From: Puniceicoccaceae bacterium
GTDB taxonomy: Bacteria > Verrucomicrobiota > Verrucomicrobiia > Opitutales > Coraliomargaritaceae
NCBI GenBank assembly: GCA_002729725.1
Contig: PBYS01000125.1
Span: forward strand, 29,508 to 93,507
Reading direction: 5' to 3'
DNA: 64,000 bases
In this document: positions 11,866 to 20,779 of the stretch, in pieces
Numbering within the stretch: the stretch's first letter is position 1
How the letters are laid out: each line of letters opens with the position of its first letter
The notes under the pieces: generated by a model
What the model was told of the DNA's origin: nothing
The model's database searches: none
The model's input: the letters and a program-made list of their open reading frames with translations, nothing else
Made by a program: the position numbers and the translations under genes

Positions 11866-11895
11866 AAAGGCGCAGCTTCGGTTGCGCCTTTTTTT
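11866..11895 (+). terminator. Intrinsic terminator with UUCG tetraloop
   Basis: Stem AAAGGCGCAGC (11866-11876) pairs with GTTGCGCCTTT (11881-11891) with one G-U pair, closed by a C(TTCG)G tetraloop and followed by a T-run. It ends the Pmp3-like transcript, upstream of the exbB-like gene. Confidence 0.93.
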
Positions 11896-11979
11896 ATCTG
11901 TATTACGGGGATTTTCGCTAGTCTGGGGGTCTTTATCTAGACTACCTGTTGTCGAGACTCCAAGCTTCGCTCTCATCTC

Positions 11980-12543
11980 ATGGACATCTTTACTCACGCA
12001 GGAATATTTATCTACCCACTCGGCCTCTGCTCCATTCTTGCGGTCTTTATCGCTTTTGAGCGTTTGCTGGCGCTGCGCCCTTCGCGAGTCATGCCGCGTG
12101 CCTTAGTGGACGCCTTTGTCTTGGGGCAGTTTGATGGCGTAGAGGCAGATCGAAATTCCGTAGCAGGGCGCATCCTGCACTTTCACCGCTCGCGGCCCTC
12201 TGATGCCGACTCGCTTAAAGCCTACGCGCGACTTGAAGTCAGCCGCATGGAAAGAGGTGTCTTCCTCTTGGAAGTGGTGATTGGTGCGGCGCCTTTGATC
12301 GGCCTACTGGGCACGGTGACCGGGCTGACGCAAGTCTTCAGCGGCTTTTCTGCAGATACGGGTTTGCCCGACCCAGCCACCTTTATTCGCGGCATCGCAC
12401 TCGCGCTCAATACCACTATTTTAGGGCTCGCGATCGCCATTCCAGCACTCGCGGCGCATGCATACGTATTGCGCCGGGTTGAATTTATGGCCGCACGCAT
12501 CGGACTCGGGGTGCAAGCGCTGCTACAATCCAAACAGGGCTAG
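11980..12543 (+). CDS. MotA/TolQ/ExbB-family proton channel protein
   Basis: This 187-residue inner-membrane protein is the pentameric channel component of an ExbB/TolQ-type motor that energises TonB- or TolA-like proteins. Three hydrophobic helices are visible: residues about 8-25 (IYPLGLCSILAVFIAFERLL), about 95-115 with LIGLLGTVTGLTQVF, and about 130-155 (ALNTTILGLAIAIPALAAHA). The GLLGTVTG and T-T-x-x-G-L-x-x-A-I-P-A elements are family hallmarks. The ExbD partner starts 13 bases later. The likely role is powering TonB-dependent uptake; no tonB gene is beside it. Confidence 0.9.
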   Translation: MDIFTHAGIFIYPLGLCSILAVFIAFERLLALRPSRVMPRALVDAFVLGQFDGVEADRNSVAGRILHFHRSRPSDADSLKAYARLEVSRMERGVFLLEVVIGAAPLIGLLGTVTGLTQVFSGFSADTGLPDPATFIRGIALALNTTILGLAIAIPALAAHAYVLRRVEFMAARIGLGVQALLQSKQG

Positions 12544-12556
12544 GCGCGCCGAAAAA

Positions 12557-12964
12557 ATGGACACCACATCTGATTTGATTCGCCGCCGCCGTCGGCAACC
12601 AGTGATCAATATCGTGCCTTTGGTCGATGTGCTGACGGTCTTGTTGTTTTTCTTCTTGGTCACCATGCAGTTCAAACAAGTGAGCGCGCTCAATATTACC
12701 GTGCCCAAGATTGAGACGGCGGGAGAGAACGAGATTCAAGAACAAATCGTGATCGCGCTCAGTCCCGAAGGAGCCTTTTACTTAAATGACCGCTCCGTCG
12801 AAAAGCCGGAGCTCGAAGCTGCGATGCAACTCGCTGGTGAACTCACGCCCGATATGCCCATCCTATTGGTGGCCGACGAAGAAGTGCCCCTCAGATTCGT
12901 GACCGAAGTCATGGATATTTGCCGTAGCCATCGTTTAAACAAGATCCGTCTACAGTCGCGCTAA
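12557..12964 (+). CDS. ExbD/TolR-family biopolymer transport protein
   Basis: Partner of the preceding channel protein, 135 residues, a single-pass protein with a periplasmic domain. The N-terminal VINIVPLVDVLTVLLFFFLV contains the invariant membrane aspartate (PLVDVL) used for proton transfer. The periplasmic domain ends with ILLVADEEVPLRFVTEVMDI as in ExbD. ATG at 12557 was chosen rather than the open frame further upstream, which overlaps exbB. It is co-transcribed with the exbB-like gene. Confidence 0.9.
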   Translation: MDTTSDLIRRRRRQPVINIVPLVDVLTVLLFFFLVTMQFKQVSALNITVPKIETAGENEIQEQIVIALSPEGAFYLNDRSVEKPELEAAMQLAGELTPDMPILLVADEEVPLRFVTEVMDICRSHRLNKIRLQSR

Positions 12965-13064
12965 TTAGATCCAAATGCTCTGGCATATTCAATTGAGTGT
13001 TTCAATTTCTCTGCAAATCTGAGCTTTCCGACAGCGACATAAGTCCTTAATCTATTTTGATATT

Positions 13065-13733
13065 ATGAATGAGATCATTGCTATTTTTGCTGGAGTGGGG
13101 CTGGCGGCAGCCTGCGGATTTCGAGTCTTTGTGCCACTTTTTTTGGCCAGTTTAGCCGCCAATCAAGGATTCGATGCCATCGGAGGTGTGAATTTTCAAG
13201 ACATGATCGGTGCTAATTTTGAGTGGCTGGGGAATGACTGGGTCACGATCGCCCTCGGGGTGGCTACGCTCTTGGAAGTGGGGAGTTATTACATCCCTTG
13301 GTTGGACAATGCCCTGGACGCGATCGCAAGTCCTGCTGCCGTGGTGGCAGGCACTTTTATTACCGGCGCAATGCTTCCTGAGTTTATGGGGGACGAAGCC
13401 TTTAAATGGATCGTCGCGGCCATCATGGGCGGCGGCACCGCAGGCATCGTTCAAGGCGCTTCGGTCATTACGCGCGGTGCATCGACGGCGACTACGGGGG
13501 GCATCGGTAATCCCGCGGTATCCACCGCTGAGCTCGGAGGCTCCATTCTCACGGCAGGCTTGGCTGTGATGATTCCGATCCTCGCTGCGATCTTGGTGCT
13601 CTTTTTACTCTTTTACTTTATTCGCACCATCTTTCGTTTTTTTGTCCGTCGTCGTGAGTCAAAGCGCGCGCTACATGCCGGCCCCGCTGTCGCCGTGCCA
13701 GTGAGTCGTCCACCATCGCCTCCTGGTCTGTAG
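13065..13733 (+). CDS. DUF4126-family membrane protein
   Basis: This 222-residue hydrophobic protein begins MNEIIAIFAGVGLAAACGFR, then VFVPLFLASLAA, the start expected of DUF4126 proteins. It has further hydrophobic segments around residues 60-80, 100-125, 130-165 and a strong one near 170-200. The C-terminus is basic and proline-rich (SRPPSPPG). No biochemical function is known for the family. It is a stand-alone gene between exbD and menA. Confidence 0.8.
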   Translation: MNEIIAIFAGVGLAAACGFRVFVPLFLASLAANQGFDAIGGVNFQDMIGANFEWLGNDWVTIALGVATLLEVGSYYIPWLDNALDAIASPAAVVAGTFITGAMLPEFMGDEAFKWIVAAIMGGGTAGIVQGASVITRGASTATTGGIGNPAVSTAELGGSILTAGLAVMIPILAAILVLFLLFYFIRTIFRFFVRRRESKRALHAGPAVAVPVSRPPSPPGL

Positions 13734-13836
13734 TCGATCTCGATACCGCGCGAGTCCTCCCAGAGTTTCCCCAGGGTCCCCCCAGAGTCCTCGGAGGCCT
13801 CCCGATCCTTCATTCTTCTTTAGTTAGAATCTCTTT

Positions 13837-14715
13837 ATGGCCACGATCTCCATTTGGCTTGAAGCAACACGCCCGAAAACGCTGCCTGCTGCGGTGGCTC
13901 CCGTGCTCTTAGGCACTGCAATGGCGCATAGCCTCGGGCAATTGCATGCTGTGCCCGCACTGATATGTCTCGGCTTCGCTTTGCTGGTGCAGATCGGGAC
14001 AAATTTTGCCAACGATTACCTCGACGGGGTGAAAGGCACCGATACGGATGCACGCTTGGGCCCTCGCCGAGCTGTGGCTTCAGGGCTCGTGCGCCCTGCG
14101 ACTATGAAGTGGGCGAGTATTGGCATACTTGCCTTGGCCTTTTGTCTCGGTTTGAGCCTGATTTATTATGGAGGTTGGTGGCTGCTTGCGGTTGGTATCG
14201 CCAGTATCGTTTGTGCTTGGATCTATACTGGGGGCCCCTTTCCTCTCGCCTATAACGGTCTGGGAGACGTATTTGTGGTGCTGTTCTTCGGTTTGATCGC
14301 GGTTGTCTGCACTTTTTATGTCCAGACTGGCAGTTTTAATCGCGATGTCGTTTTGCTAGCTTTGGCCTGCGGTCTGGTGGTCAATAATTTGTTGGTTGTA
14401 AATAACTACCGTGATCTGGAAGAAGACCGGCAAGCACACAAGCGAACGCTGGTTGTGCTCTTGGGGCGCCCTTGTGCGCTGGGGCAATATGCGCTTTCCT
14501 TGCTCTGGGCCGGGGCGGTTTTATTGTGGCTGGTGTGGCAAGGTTATGGAGCCTTTGTATTGCTTGGCTGGATACCTGTGGGGCTGGGACTCTACCAAAC
14601 GCGCAAGTTGCGGCAGGCCGTGCATCCTAGTGACTATCTAGCATGCTTACAACGTGCAGCCAAGGTGGTGGTCGCTTACGGAGTGTTGGTTTCTGTCGGC
14701 TTATTTCTCGGCTAA
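13837..14715 (+). CDS. menA: 1,4-dihydroxy-2-naphthoate polyprenyltransferase
   Basis: An integral-membrane UbiA-type prenyltransferase that attaches the polyprenyl tail in menaquinone synthesis. It is 292 residues. The first aspartate-rich motif is NFANDYLDGVKGTDTDAR, followed by GPRRAVASGLV. The second conserved block is NNYRDLEEDRQAHKRTL, typical for MenA. Multiple transmembrane helices follow. Menaquinone is the usual quinone for anaerobic respiration, consistent with the pfl genes in this genome. The last 15 bases overlap the convergent small zinc-ribbon gene. Confidence 0.92.
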   Translation: MATISIWLEATRPKTLPAAVAPVLLGTAMAHSLGQLHAVPALICLGFALLVQIGTNFANDYLDGVKGTDTDARLGPRRAVASGLVRPATMKWASIGILALAFCLGLSLIYYGGWWLLAVGIASIVCAWIYTGGPFPLAYNGLGDVFVVLFFGLIAVVCTFYVQTGSFNRDVVLLALACGLVVNNLLVVNNYRDLEEDRQAHKRTLVVLLGRPCALGQYALSLLWAGAVLLWLVWQGYGAFVLLGWIPVGLGLYQTRKLRQAVHPSDYLACLQRAAKVVVAYGVLVSVGLFLG

Positions 14716-14976
14716 ATATGTTTTAGCCGTGATATGCTGTATGGCGTCTGCCTCTTCAAATAAATGTGCCGCGCACGCCGGGCTGTTATAGGCGCGCGGC
14801 TTTGTATCCTCTCTTGTCAGGTCGACTGCGCCGAATTCCTGACAGCAGGCCCCACGCGTGCTCAAGCAATCATCGCAGATCGCGATGCCTGCCAGGGTCT
14901 GTTCCACGGGAGCACCGCAATCGATGCAAGTTAGGGGAGTCGTGCTGTTGGGCTTTGAGGACGTCGAAGAAGTCAT
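14701..14976 (-). CDS. Small zinc-ribbon-like protein
   Basis: This 91-residue soluble protein has CIDCGAPVEQTLAGIAICDDC in two C-x2-C knuckles (residues about 17-37), then CCQEF. It is therefore a probable zinc-binding ribbon. The Ser/Thr-rich N-terminus is low complexity and the start is uncertain. Small proteins with this cysteine arrangement occur in several proteobacteria and PVC genomes without known function. It is convergent with menA, overlapping its last 15 bases. Confidence 0.72.
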   Translation of the reverse strand: MTSSTSSKPNSTTPLTCIDCGAPVEQTLAGIAICDDCLSTRGACCQEFGAVDLTREDTKPRAYNSPACAAHLFEEADAIQHITAKTYLAEK

Positions 14977-15104
14977 GCAGCAGACTATGAATCGAAGGTT
15001 GAGCTGTCAATCTATGTGCAGTTCCTGTAAAATACATGAGGCTCACCGGGGGGGGCTAGCTTCAATTTGGAGCCTTAGTGGGGGCCTAAGAGTTGATTCG
15101 AACT

Positions 15105-17618
15105 TCAAGATTTATTGTATTCGCCCTGGGCAGTTTTCACGATAGCACGTGTTAATTCAGGCACTTTGATTGGCTTCGATAGGAAGTCGTTCATGCCACT
15201 TGCGAAACACTGTTTACGTTGCTCATCGATTACGTGGGCAGTGAGTGCTATTATTGTAGGTGGGGGGAGGTGCTTAGATTTACGTATTTCGCGGGTCGCA
15301 GTGATGCCATCCATGACTGGCATTTCGATGTCCATTAAAATTAGCTCATATTCCTTGTCACTGGCTGCCTCGGTCGCCAGTTGGCCATTGCCCACAATGT
15401 CGGGAGCATAGCCCATCCGTTGCAGGATTCGCTTCATTATTTTCTGGTTGGTTTGATTGTTTTCCACAATCAAGATATTTAAAGGGTAGTCTCTCGCGAG
15501 TGCTTTATTGATATGTTGCACTTTTGTGCGCACTCCTTGCGGGTTGGTGGACTTGGCTGCTGCAGCTTGCTGATTAGCTTGCCCGCTGCCCTGTGGATAG
15601 GCATCGGGTGGGGCTATGGCTAGGGGGATTTCGAGTTTAAAAGATGCTCCTGGTTGGGGGCGACTTTGGTAGGATAAGTCGCCTTTCATTAAACGGGCCA
15701 ATTGACGGCTAATGGCTAGGCCTAATCCAGTGCCTCCATGAGTGCGAGTGATTGAAGAGTCGGCTTGGACAAAGGCTTTAAAGAGGTTTTTCTGTGCATC
15801 GGGCGAGATGCCGATTCCCTCGTCTGTGACTTGGATGCAGAGCGAAATCGCGCCAGCCTCTAAGGCTTTAAATTCGACAGTGAGATGAACTCTACCTCCT
15901 GTGTGTGAAAAGCGAATCGCATTGCTCAATAAGTTAAGAATGATTTGTCGGATGCGGGCGACGTCGCCCTTCAGGTATCGAGGGCTGCCCTCTTGAGTGA
16001 TCGCTTCGATTGTGACCTTCTTGGACAGAGCCTCAGTTCTCATTATTTCTACGGGCTGAGAAATACAGTCGTCGATTTCAAATATCTCTTCGTGTAACTC
16101 CAGTTGGCCCGCTTCAATTTTGGAAAAATCGAGGATGTCGTTAATTAAATCTAAGAGCGCATCGCCGCTCACGCGGATAGTTGAGACGCAGTCTGCTTGT
16201 TGTTTGTCTAGCTCGGTATCTATGAGTAATGAACTCATGCCGATGATCGCATTGAGCGGCGTGCGGATTTCATGGCTCATGGCGGCTAGAAAGCTGCTTT
16301 TAGCCCGGTCGGCCTTTTGCGCTTCTTCGGCCATCGTTTCGGCTAATCGTGTTTGTTGTGCCAGTTCCTGGTTGGAAGCTTGGAGTGCGCGGTCTGTCTT
16401 GCTGCGTATATTGATGTTTACGATCATCTCCGCGAAGACTTTGAGTAGCTGGCGTTCGTCTTGAGAGTATTGATGCGATTGCTTCACCGCATCGAAGCCG
16501 ACAAATCCGATACATTCGTTATCGTCGATAAGTGGAACCGTGATTAAGCTTTTAATATTTTGAGCTTCAAGTATCACTCGCGTGAGTTCGTCTTTGGGGA
16601 GGTGGTGGACATTATCAATCTCAACCACCTGTCCTTGCTGGTGTGCTTCGAGCCAGTTGGGCAAATCGGATAGGTCGACGCACTGGAGTTGATCGATTTC
16701 AGAGCTAATCCCCGGAGCACACCACTCGTGTGTGTTCTGTGCAGTCATTGTGTCGAGATTGTAGCGGAAAATATAAGCCCGATCGACGCCGGTGAAACGA
16801 CCGATTTCTCCCAGCGAGTCCTCGACAGTCGCATCAATTGATTTTAGCGGGCGGTTAATGTATTCCAGAGACGTTCTCACCAGTAGTTGCAGGAACTTAT
16901 CTTTATACTGAAAAGCGTCGTTCTTTTGCCGGAGCATCGCTCGATGTCGTCTGCTGCTATGCAAAGAAAAGCCCATGAGCGCCAAAGATATAAATAGTAG
17001 GCTCGGTAGTGCAGCGACCCCCAATAGATACAGATACCAACCCTTGGACGAGATGTCGATGCCCAGCACGGCCAGTACTTCGCCCGTTTCGGGGTCGAGT
17101 ATGGGAGTGATTGGGCTGATCCATGTGCCCCAGCGATCTTTTAAGGGACCTTCCAAAAAGGAGCTTTTATTGTCGAAGACCGCTTTCAGTTTAGTTGAGG
17201 CCTCTGGATAAGGCTCGCCCAGGGAAGATGGAGGAGTTTTTTCTTCAGGCCGTTGCACATCGACTAAAAAGTAAATATCACCTTCTGCATTGCGCTGCAT
17301 GATGTAGATGTAATGAAAACGGTCCGATGTTAAGATTTGTCTTGATAGTGTCTCTTGGATCTGCAAGGCCGCTTTTTGCTGTTGTTTCGTTGTGCCTGAG
17401 ACTAAGTCCCTTACTTTAGTCAGATCGAGTCCTTGGCTGACTAATTCAGCTGATATCATTAAGGCGCTGCGCATTCTTTGATCCGCCTTAACGAGAACCA
17501 GCACGATGGATAAGCTGGCCAGTAGGACGAATAGGGAGGAATTCAGTAGCAGGGGGGCTCGGCTCGTATTGGGGGAGATTTTCGAGTCTTTGTGGTTTGG
17601 CAGTGCCATTTCATCCAT
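15105..17618 (-). CDS. Membrane-bound hybrid sensor histidine kinase with GAF and REC domains
   Basis: An 837-residue hybrid kinase. Order: TM helix (about 23-44), periplasmic sensor region with a Cache-like end, second TM (about 195-217), GAF domain (about 245-405), HisKA with phospho-acceptor H449 ([14 protein letters not shown]), HATPase with N-box N566 and the G-box GTGLGLAIS, and REC (about 712-830) with phospho-acceptor D763 ([11 protein letters not shown]) and K815. The acidic pair at the start of REC is V-E719-N720-N instead of the usual E-D, so one metal-ligand acid is lost. No response regulator lies beside it, so a separate Hpt or regulator must exist elsewhere. Confidence 0.93.
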   Translation of the reverse strand: MDEMALPNHKDSKISPNTSRAPLLLNSSLFVLLASLSIVLVLVKADQRMRSALMISAELVSQGLDLTKVRDLVSGTTKQQQKAALQIQETLSRQILTSDRFHYIYIMQRNAEGDIYFLVDVQRPEEKTPPSSLGEPYPEASTKLKAVFDNKSSFLEGPLKDRWGTWISPITPILDPETGEVLAVLGIDISSKGWYLYLLGVAALPSLLFISLALMGFSLHSSRRHRAMLRQKNDAFQYKDKFLQLLVRTSLEYINRPLKSIDATVEDSLGEIGRFTGVDRAYIFRYNLDTMTAQNTHEWCAPGISSEIDQLQCVDLSDLPNWLEAHQQGQVVEIDNVHHLPKDELTRVILEAQNIKSLITVPLIDDNECIGFVGFDAVKQSHQYSQDERQLLKVFAEMIVNINIRSKTDRALQASNQELAQQTRLAETMAEEAQKADRAKSSFLAAMSHEIRTPLNAIIGMSSLLIDTELDKQQADCVSTIRVSGDALLDLINDILDFSKIEAGQLELHEEIFEIDDCISQPVEIMRTEALSKKVTIEAITQEGSPRYLKGDVARIRQIILNLLSNAIRFSHTGGRVHLTVEFKALEAGAISLCIQVTDEGIGISPDAQKNLFKAFVQADSSITRTHGGTGLGLAISRQLARLMKGDLSYQSRPQPGASFKLEIPLAIAPPDAYPQGSGQANQQAAAAKSTNPQGVRTKVQHINKALARDYPLNILIVENNQTNQKIMKRILQRMGYAPDIVGNGQLATEAASDKEYELILMDIEMPVMDGITATREIRKSKHLPPPTIIALTAHVIDEQRKQCFASGMNDFLSKPIKVPELTRAIVKTAQGEYNKS

Positions 17619-17905
17619 CTCATCGAATTATGCCCTTGAGGTCAAGATTGACCGCGATGCAGGTTTCATATTACAGCATGTTCATACTCACAGACACCTG
17701 CGATCTACTTTTTCTAGGCCAGAGCCTGACCAGCGAAGAAGGCAACCGATCAGGATCCTACGCACTCGGCAACGTCCACCGCGAAGTCGAACTCAATCTC
17801 TACGAGAACGGCACTGCATACGGCTCCGGTTGGACGCCCCCACCGCCGATCTACCGCAACTGCGATTGCACAATCGGCGTTCAGTCCAAAGCGAGTCAGT
17901 CCTAG
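17597..17905 (+). CDS. Doubtful hypothetical ORF, possibly a gene remnant
   Basis: A 102-codon frame whose last 75 residues look coding-like ([20 protein letters not shown], then [17 protein letters not shown], then [11 protein letters not shown]). The first part overlaps the 5' end of the sensor-kinase gene on the other strand, so any real start is later, for example the ATG near 17680. I do not recognise the sequence. It converges on the DUF4926 gene and may be the 3' remnant of a larger accessory gene. Confidence 0.25.
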   Translation: MAVPFHPSHRIMPLRSRLTAMQVSYYSMFILTDTCDLLFLGQSLTSEEGNRSGSYALGNVHREVELNLYENGTAYGSGWTPPPPIYRNCDCTIGVQSKASQS

Positions 17906-18129
17906 ACCGCGATTTCCCGGACGTGCGGGATCATCCGTGCATCGGCTACGCGCAACAGCGAGGCTTCCAGTGTGAGCAAAGCCACGGTGCTACCGTCCAT
18001 CGTGAGAAACTCCACTTCGTAGGCTTCGCCCCCATTGTGGATATGCACGACTACACCGACATCGCCCTTGGCGAGTTCGTTTTCAGGCAAGTCCTCAGTG
18101 AGAACTACATTGGCATGTTCTTCGATCAT
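17902..18129 (-). CDS. DUF4926-domain protein
   Basis: This 75-residue protein matches the DUF4926 pattern: VVLTEDLPENELAKGDVGVV, then the short beta-rich run EAYEVEFLTMDGSTVALLTL and EASLLR. Small SH3-like barrel proteins of this family commonly sit next to DUF6883 genes in mobile regions. The start overlaps the stop of the DUF6883 gene by four bases (18126-18129), so the two are coupled. A toxin-antitoxin or immunity-type role is inferred only from this pairing and location. Confidence 0.8.
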   Translation of the reverse strand: MIEEHANVVLTEDLPENELAKGDVGVVVHIHNGGEAYEVEFLTMDGSTVALLTLEASLLRVADARMIPHVREIAV

Positions 18130-18464
18130 TTCAAAACAGGGTAGGCGGTAATCAGTCTCGGTGCAAGTTCATCCTTATCTATCTGCCAGACCGAACGAAC
18201 CACAGGCGAGCGACTGTCCGGGCATTTCAACGGCCCTTCGATTTCATACTTAGCACCGTAGGCGCTTTCAGTCGTGCCGACCACACATTGTGTCTGCCCG
18301 TGCGCTTTCAGCGCCCGAGCCAGTTCCGGCCATTCGTCTAAGGTGAAGCCGCAGGAGATGAAAAACCGTGCCTTAGCTGCCGCAGGCATTTGCGAAGTAT
18401 TGAGCAGGTAGTCGGTTACCTTTCGCTCATCCACATAGCAGTTCTCTTTACTCGGAAGCTCCAT
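18126..18464 (-). CDS. DUF6883-domain protein
   Basis: A 112-residue protein with the DUF6883 pattern: MELPSKENCYVDERKVTDYL, then LNTSQMPAAAKARFF, a central helix and the C-terminal RSPVVRSVWQIDKDELAPRL plus ITAYP. A TTG two codons upstream (18470) is preceded by AAGGGA at a good distance and could be the true start. It is first of a two-gene unit with the DUF4926 gene. Relatives are found as small stand-alone genes or at the ends of polymorphic toxins; the activity is not known to me. Confidence 0.8.
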   Translation of the reverse strand: MELPSKENCYVDERKVTDYLLNTSQMPAAAKARFFISCGFTLDEWPELARALKAHGQTQCVVGTTESAYGAKYEIEGPLKCPDSRSPVVRSVWQIDKDELAPRLITAYPVLK

Positions 18465-18470
18465 CCTCAA

Positions 18471-19037
18471 AGATCATTCCCTTGAGAGTTATTCTGCCAA
18501 TCTCAAAATAGATCCGCATGCATCCGCGTCCATCTGTGGTTAAAGAACATTGTCGCCCGGCACTCAGCGAATCAACCCCTCTTCGCCAAAGGCGACTCGG
18601 GAAGGCAGGACTCTTCTGGTCTGAGCAAAGCCGAAGGCCGTCCTGCATCACCACACAATTCTCCCTCATCCTCTGTGCCCTCCGCGAACTCTGCGGTTAG
18701 TCAACCACTTGTCGCGTTGGAGGATCTGCGCCTGAACGGCATGTGGGATGGTTGCGCGCGCCATTGCTTGAACTTTTCATGCTTGGTGTGCTGAGTGATG
18801 GAACTGAGTCGGGGCAGGCTGACCCCATTGGCTTTTCTAGCAGAGAGGCTTTCAGCGCCTAAGCGCTCGGAGAGTTTGGCTTTTTTGCTTCGGTCGTGTG
18901 CGTCCTAAACTAAGTTTAGCTTGAAAGAATTAAAAAGATTAAAAGTTTAGTTATGGCTTATCGTGCTGATTGTAGGTCGTTTGCGGAATATTTGTAGTGG
19001 CCGTGGCAAGCTAACAGTAATCTTACGCGATACTAGT
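18471..19037. other. 567-base gene-free stretch with dispersed-repeat-like segments
   Basis: No convincing gene is present. At 18512-18548 a segment ends CCATCTGTGGTTAA and at 18671-18698 another ends AACTCTGCGGTTA, two related tracts of a kind I recall as dispersed repeats in PVC genomes. GCAGGAC at 18605-18611 pairs with GTCCTGC at 18640-18646. CTAAACT-A-AGTTTAG (18905-18919) is a perfect palindrome, and AGTTTAG recurs at 18954 and 19035. A short frame near 18705-18795 (VALEDLRLNGMWDG) may be a gene scar. Confidence 0.5.
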
Positions 19038-20762
19038 TTAGCTTGGCGACTTGAGTTGCCAGAGTGCTCCTGGGCCGCGTGGTTTGCCGATATTCTCGAT
19101 GAGGTTTCTTCGATGGGATAAGTCGTAGGTTAGATTGCGGATTTTGTCTCTCTTTTGGTCATGACTCATTGAGTCCGGTAGCTTATCCATAAATAAGTCA
19201 CTGATGGTCTGAGGTGTTACTGGGCCGTGCTCTCGAATTAATTTTTCGAGCAGATCGCGATAATAGTCATTATCAAAGCCTTTCTTGAGGATGTGGGCGG
19301 CCTGTCCGCCGGTGGTCGCTGCGATTTGTCCGGATACGAAGATGCGTGGATAGCGGCCTTCGACTAGACCAAGTTTCTTGAGCCGTGTCGCCTCTTCCTT
19401 TGGCAGGCTGACTCCTTTTTGCACTTTGTCTAATGAGAGGACGTCGCGCAGGCTTAGGTCGTCGCGGCGCATGAGCATCTTGGTATAATTCTCATCCAAG
19501 ACTCTGCCTGAAATGAGGACTTCGACTTTTGGGTAGCCGGTGCCTGCGGAGTCGAGTGTGTAGTCGGGCAAGGGGAGCAGTCGTTGACGCTGTGTGACGA
19601 ACATGCGCCGTATGCCACTGCCGACTTGCTCGATCATGCGTAGTCGGATCATGCCGTCGATCAGCCACTGGTTGCGGTAGTGCTCGGGCGGTGATTGGTT
19701 TTCCAGCATCCATTCGATGCTGGGTGGTATAAACTGTCCGAGGTTTGAGAACACCAAGCGGTCGGGATACTCCACCACGTTGATTTTTCCGCCGATGGTA
19801 TAGTCTTGGTGGGCGATGCAGTTGTGCAAGGCCTCACGGATGACCCAGTTATCGTATTGCTGGATCGATACAGGGAAGAGCGTGCCGTCGGGCATTTCAT
19901 CGATCGACAAGTTGCGAATGCGTTGAAACAGCTGATCCGATGTGAGCAGGAAGGGCGGGCCGAAGGGCTGTGAGGATCGTGTGACGCCGTCGGCCTCTCG
20001 GAGTATCCAGCTTAGTTTGACGTCGGCGGGGCTGAGAAAATGCGCGGATTCATCTTTGCCGAGCAGCAATAAGGCCGAACGGGTGATCTTGCCAGCCTTG
20101 GTGATCCGTGCCTTGTTCAAGAGTGTGACCGTATCCCATGCCGCGATCTCTGACTTGAGTGCCGCTTGTCGCTCTGCGTCGGGTTCGTGCTTAAGCAGAA
20201 AGTCGCTAAACCGCACGCGTGCTTGAGCGACCGCGGCTGGATCTAAATCCTCCAGTGTGGCATCGGGCACGATTTCGCCGGTCCAGTCGTTTTTGATGCC
20301 GAGGTGCTCCCAAATGCGTGATTCCTTATCGGGATGCTCGCTGAGCCGCGTCTTATGGCTATCAATGCGAATGTAGCGTATCCCGTCAAACGCGATGGGG
20401 GCGGATCGAGGCGGGCGAATTTCCAGCAAGATGACGGTGCCTTCCGCCCGCTCCAAGCGATGAAACTCGAAGTCGGCACGCGGAGTGGTCTTTTGTTGCA
20501 GCCACATGATCAGCGCCTGATTGCCGACCTTTTGTTTAAACGGATCGAAGTGAGTGCCTTGAATGGTGTGGTTGGCATCGTCGACGCCCCAGACGAGCCA
20601 GGCATGTTCGTGCCCGACGAGGCAGGCACTGTTGGCTAAGCTGGAAATATAAGCCCCGATCTCTTTCGCCTCCTTGAGGTTGCTTTTAAATTCAACGGTC
20701 ATCGTCTCATTGGTTATGGCAATGAGCGTTTCGAGCTGCTGGTTGAGAGTCGCGGAATCCAT
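19038..20762 (-). CDS. AlbA_2 (Schlafen-like) protein with GHKL ATPase-like domain
   Basis: A 574-residue protein, last gene of the restriction-modification operon. The N-terminus (TMTVEFKSNLKEAKEIGAYI) is an AlbA_2/Schlafen-type nucleic-acid-binding domain ending near residue 150. The middle has REALHNCIAHQDYTIGGKIN, the N-box of HATPase_c_4 proteins, with a following YPDRLVFSNLGQ. Winged-helix segments end the protein. Such proteins (COG2865) are often called putative transcriptional regulators or RecG-like helicases, but that is annotation habit, not proof. It starts 17 bases past hsdS. An accessory defence role is plausible from context. Confidence 0.85.
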   Translation of the reverse strand: MDSATLNQQLETLIAITNETMTVEFKSNLKEAKEIGAYISSLANSACLVGHEHAWLVWGVDDANHTIQGTHFDPFKQKVGNQALIMWLQQKTTPRADFEFHRLERAEGTVILLEIRPPRSAPIAFDGIRYIRIDSHKTRLSEHPDKESRIWEHLGIKNDWTGEIVPDATLEDLDPAAVAQARVRFSDFLLKHEPDAERQAALKSEIAAWDTVTLLNKARITKAGKITRSALLLLGKDESAHFLSPADVKLSWILREADGVTRSSQPFGPPFLLTSDQLFQRIRNLSIDEMPDGTLFPVSIQQYDNWVIREALHNCIAHQDYTIGGKINVVEYPDRLVFSNLGQFIPPSIEWMLENQSPPEHYRNQWLIDGMIRLRMIEQVGSGIRRMFVTQRQRLLPLPDYTLDSAGTGYPKVEVLISGRVLDENYTKMLMRRDDLSLRDVLSLDKVQKGVSLPKEEATRLKKLGLVEGRYPRIFVSGQIAATTGGQAAHILKKGFDNDYYRDLLEKLIREHGPVTPQTISDLFMDKLPDSMSHDQKRDKIRNLTYDLSHRRNLIENIGKPRGPGALWQLKSPS

Positions 20763-20779
20763 TACTTGATACAGACGTA

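Noticed and set aside
17506..18144. A 212-codon plus-strand frame between the kinase and the DUF pair
   Set aside because: It runs through the start of the kinase gene and most of the DUF4926 gene on the other strand; composition (R/H-rich) is shadow-like.
18705..18795. Possible remnant of an IS21-type helper gene (LRLNGMWDG)
   Set aside because: Only about a dozen residues resemble the family, and the frame stops at once; too little to call.
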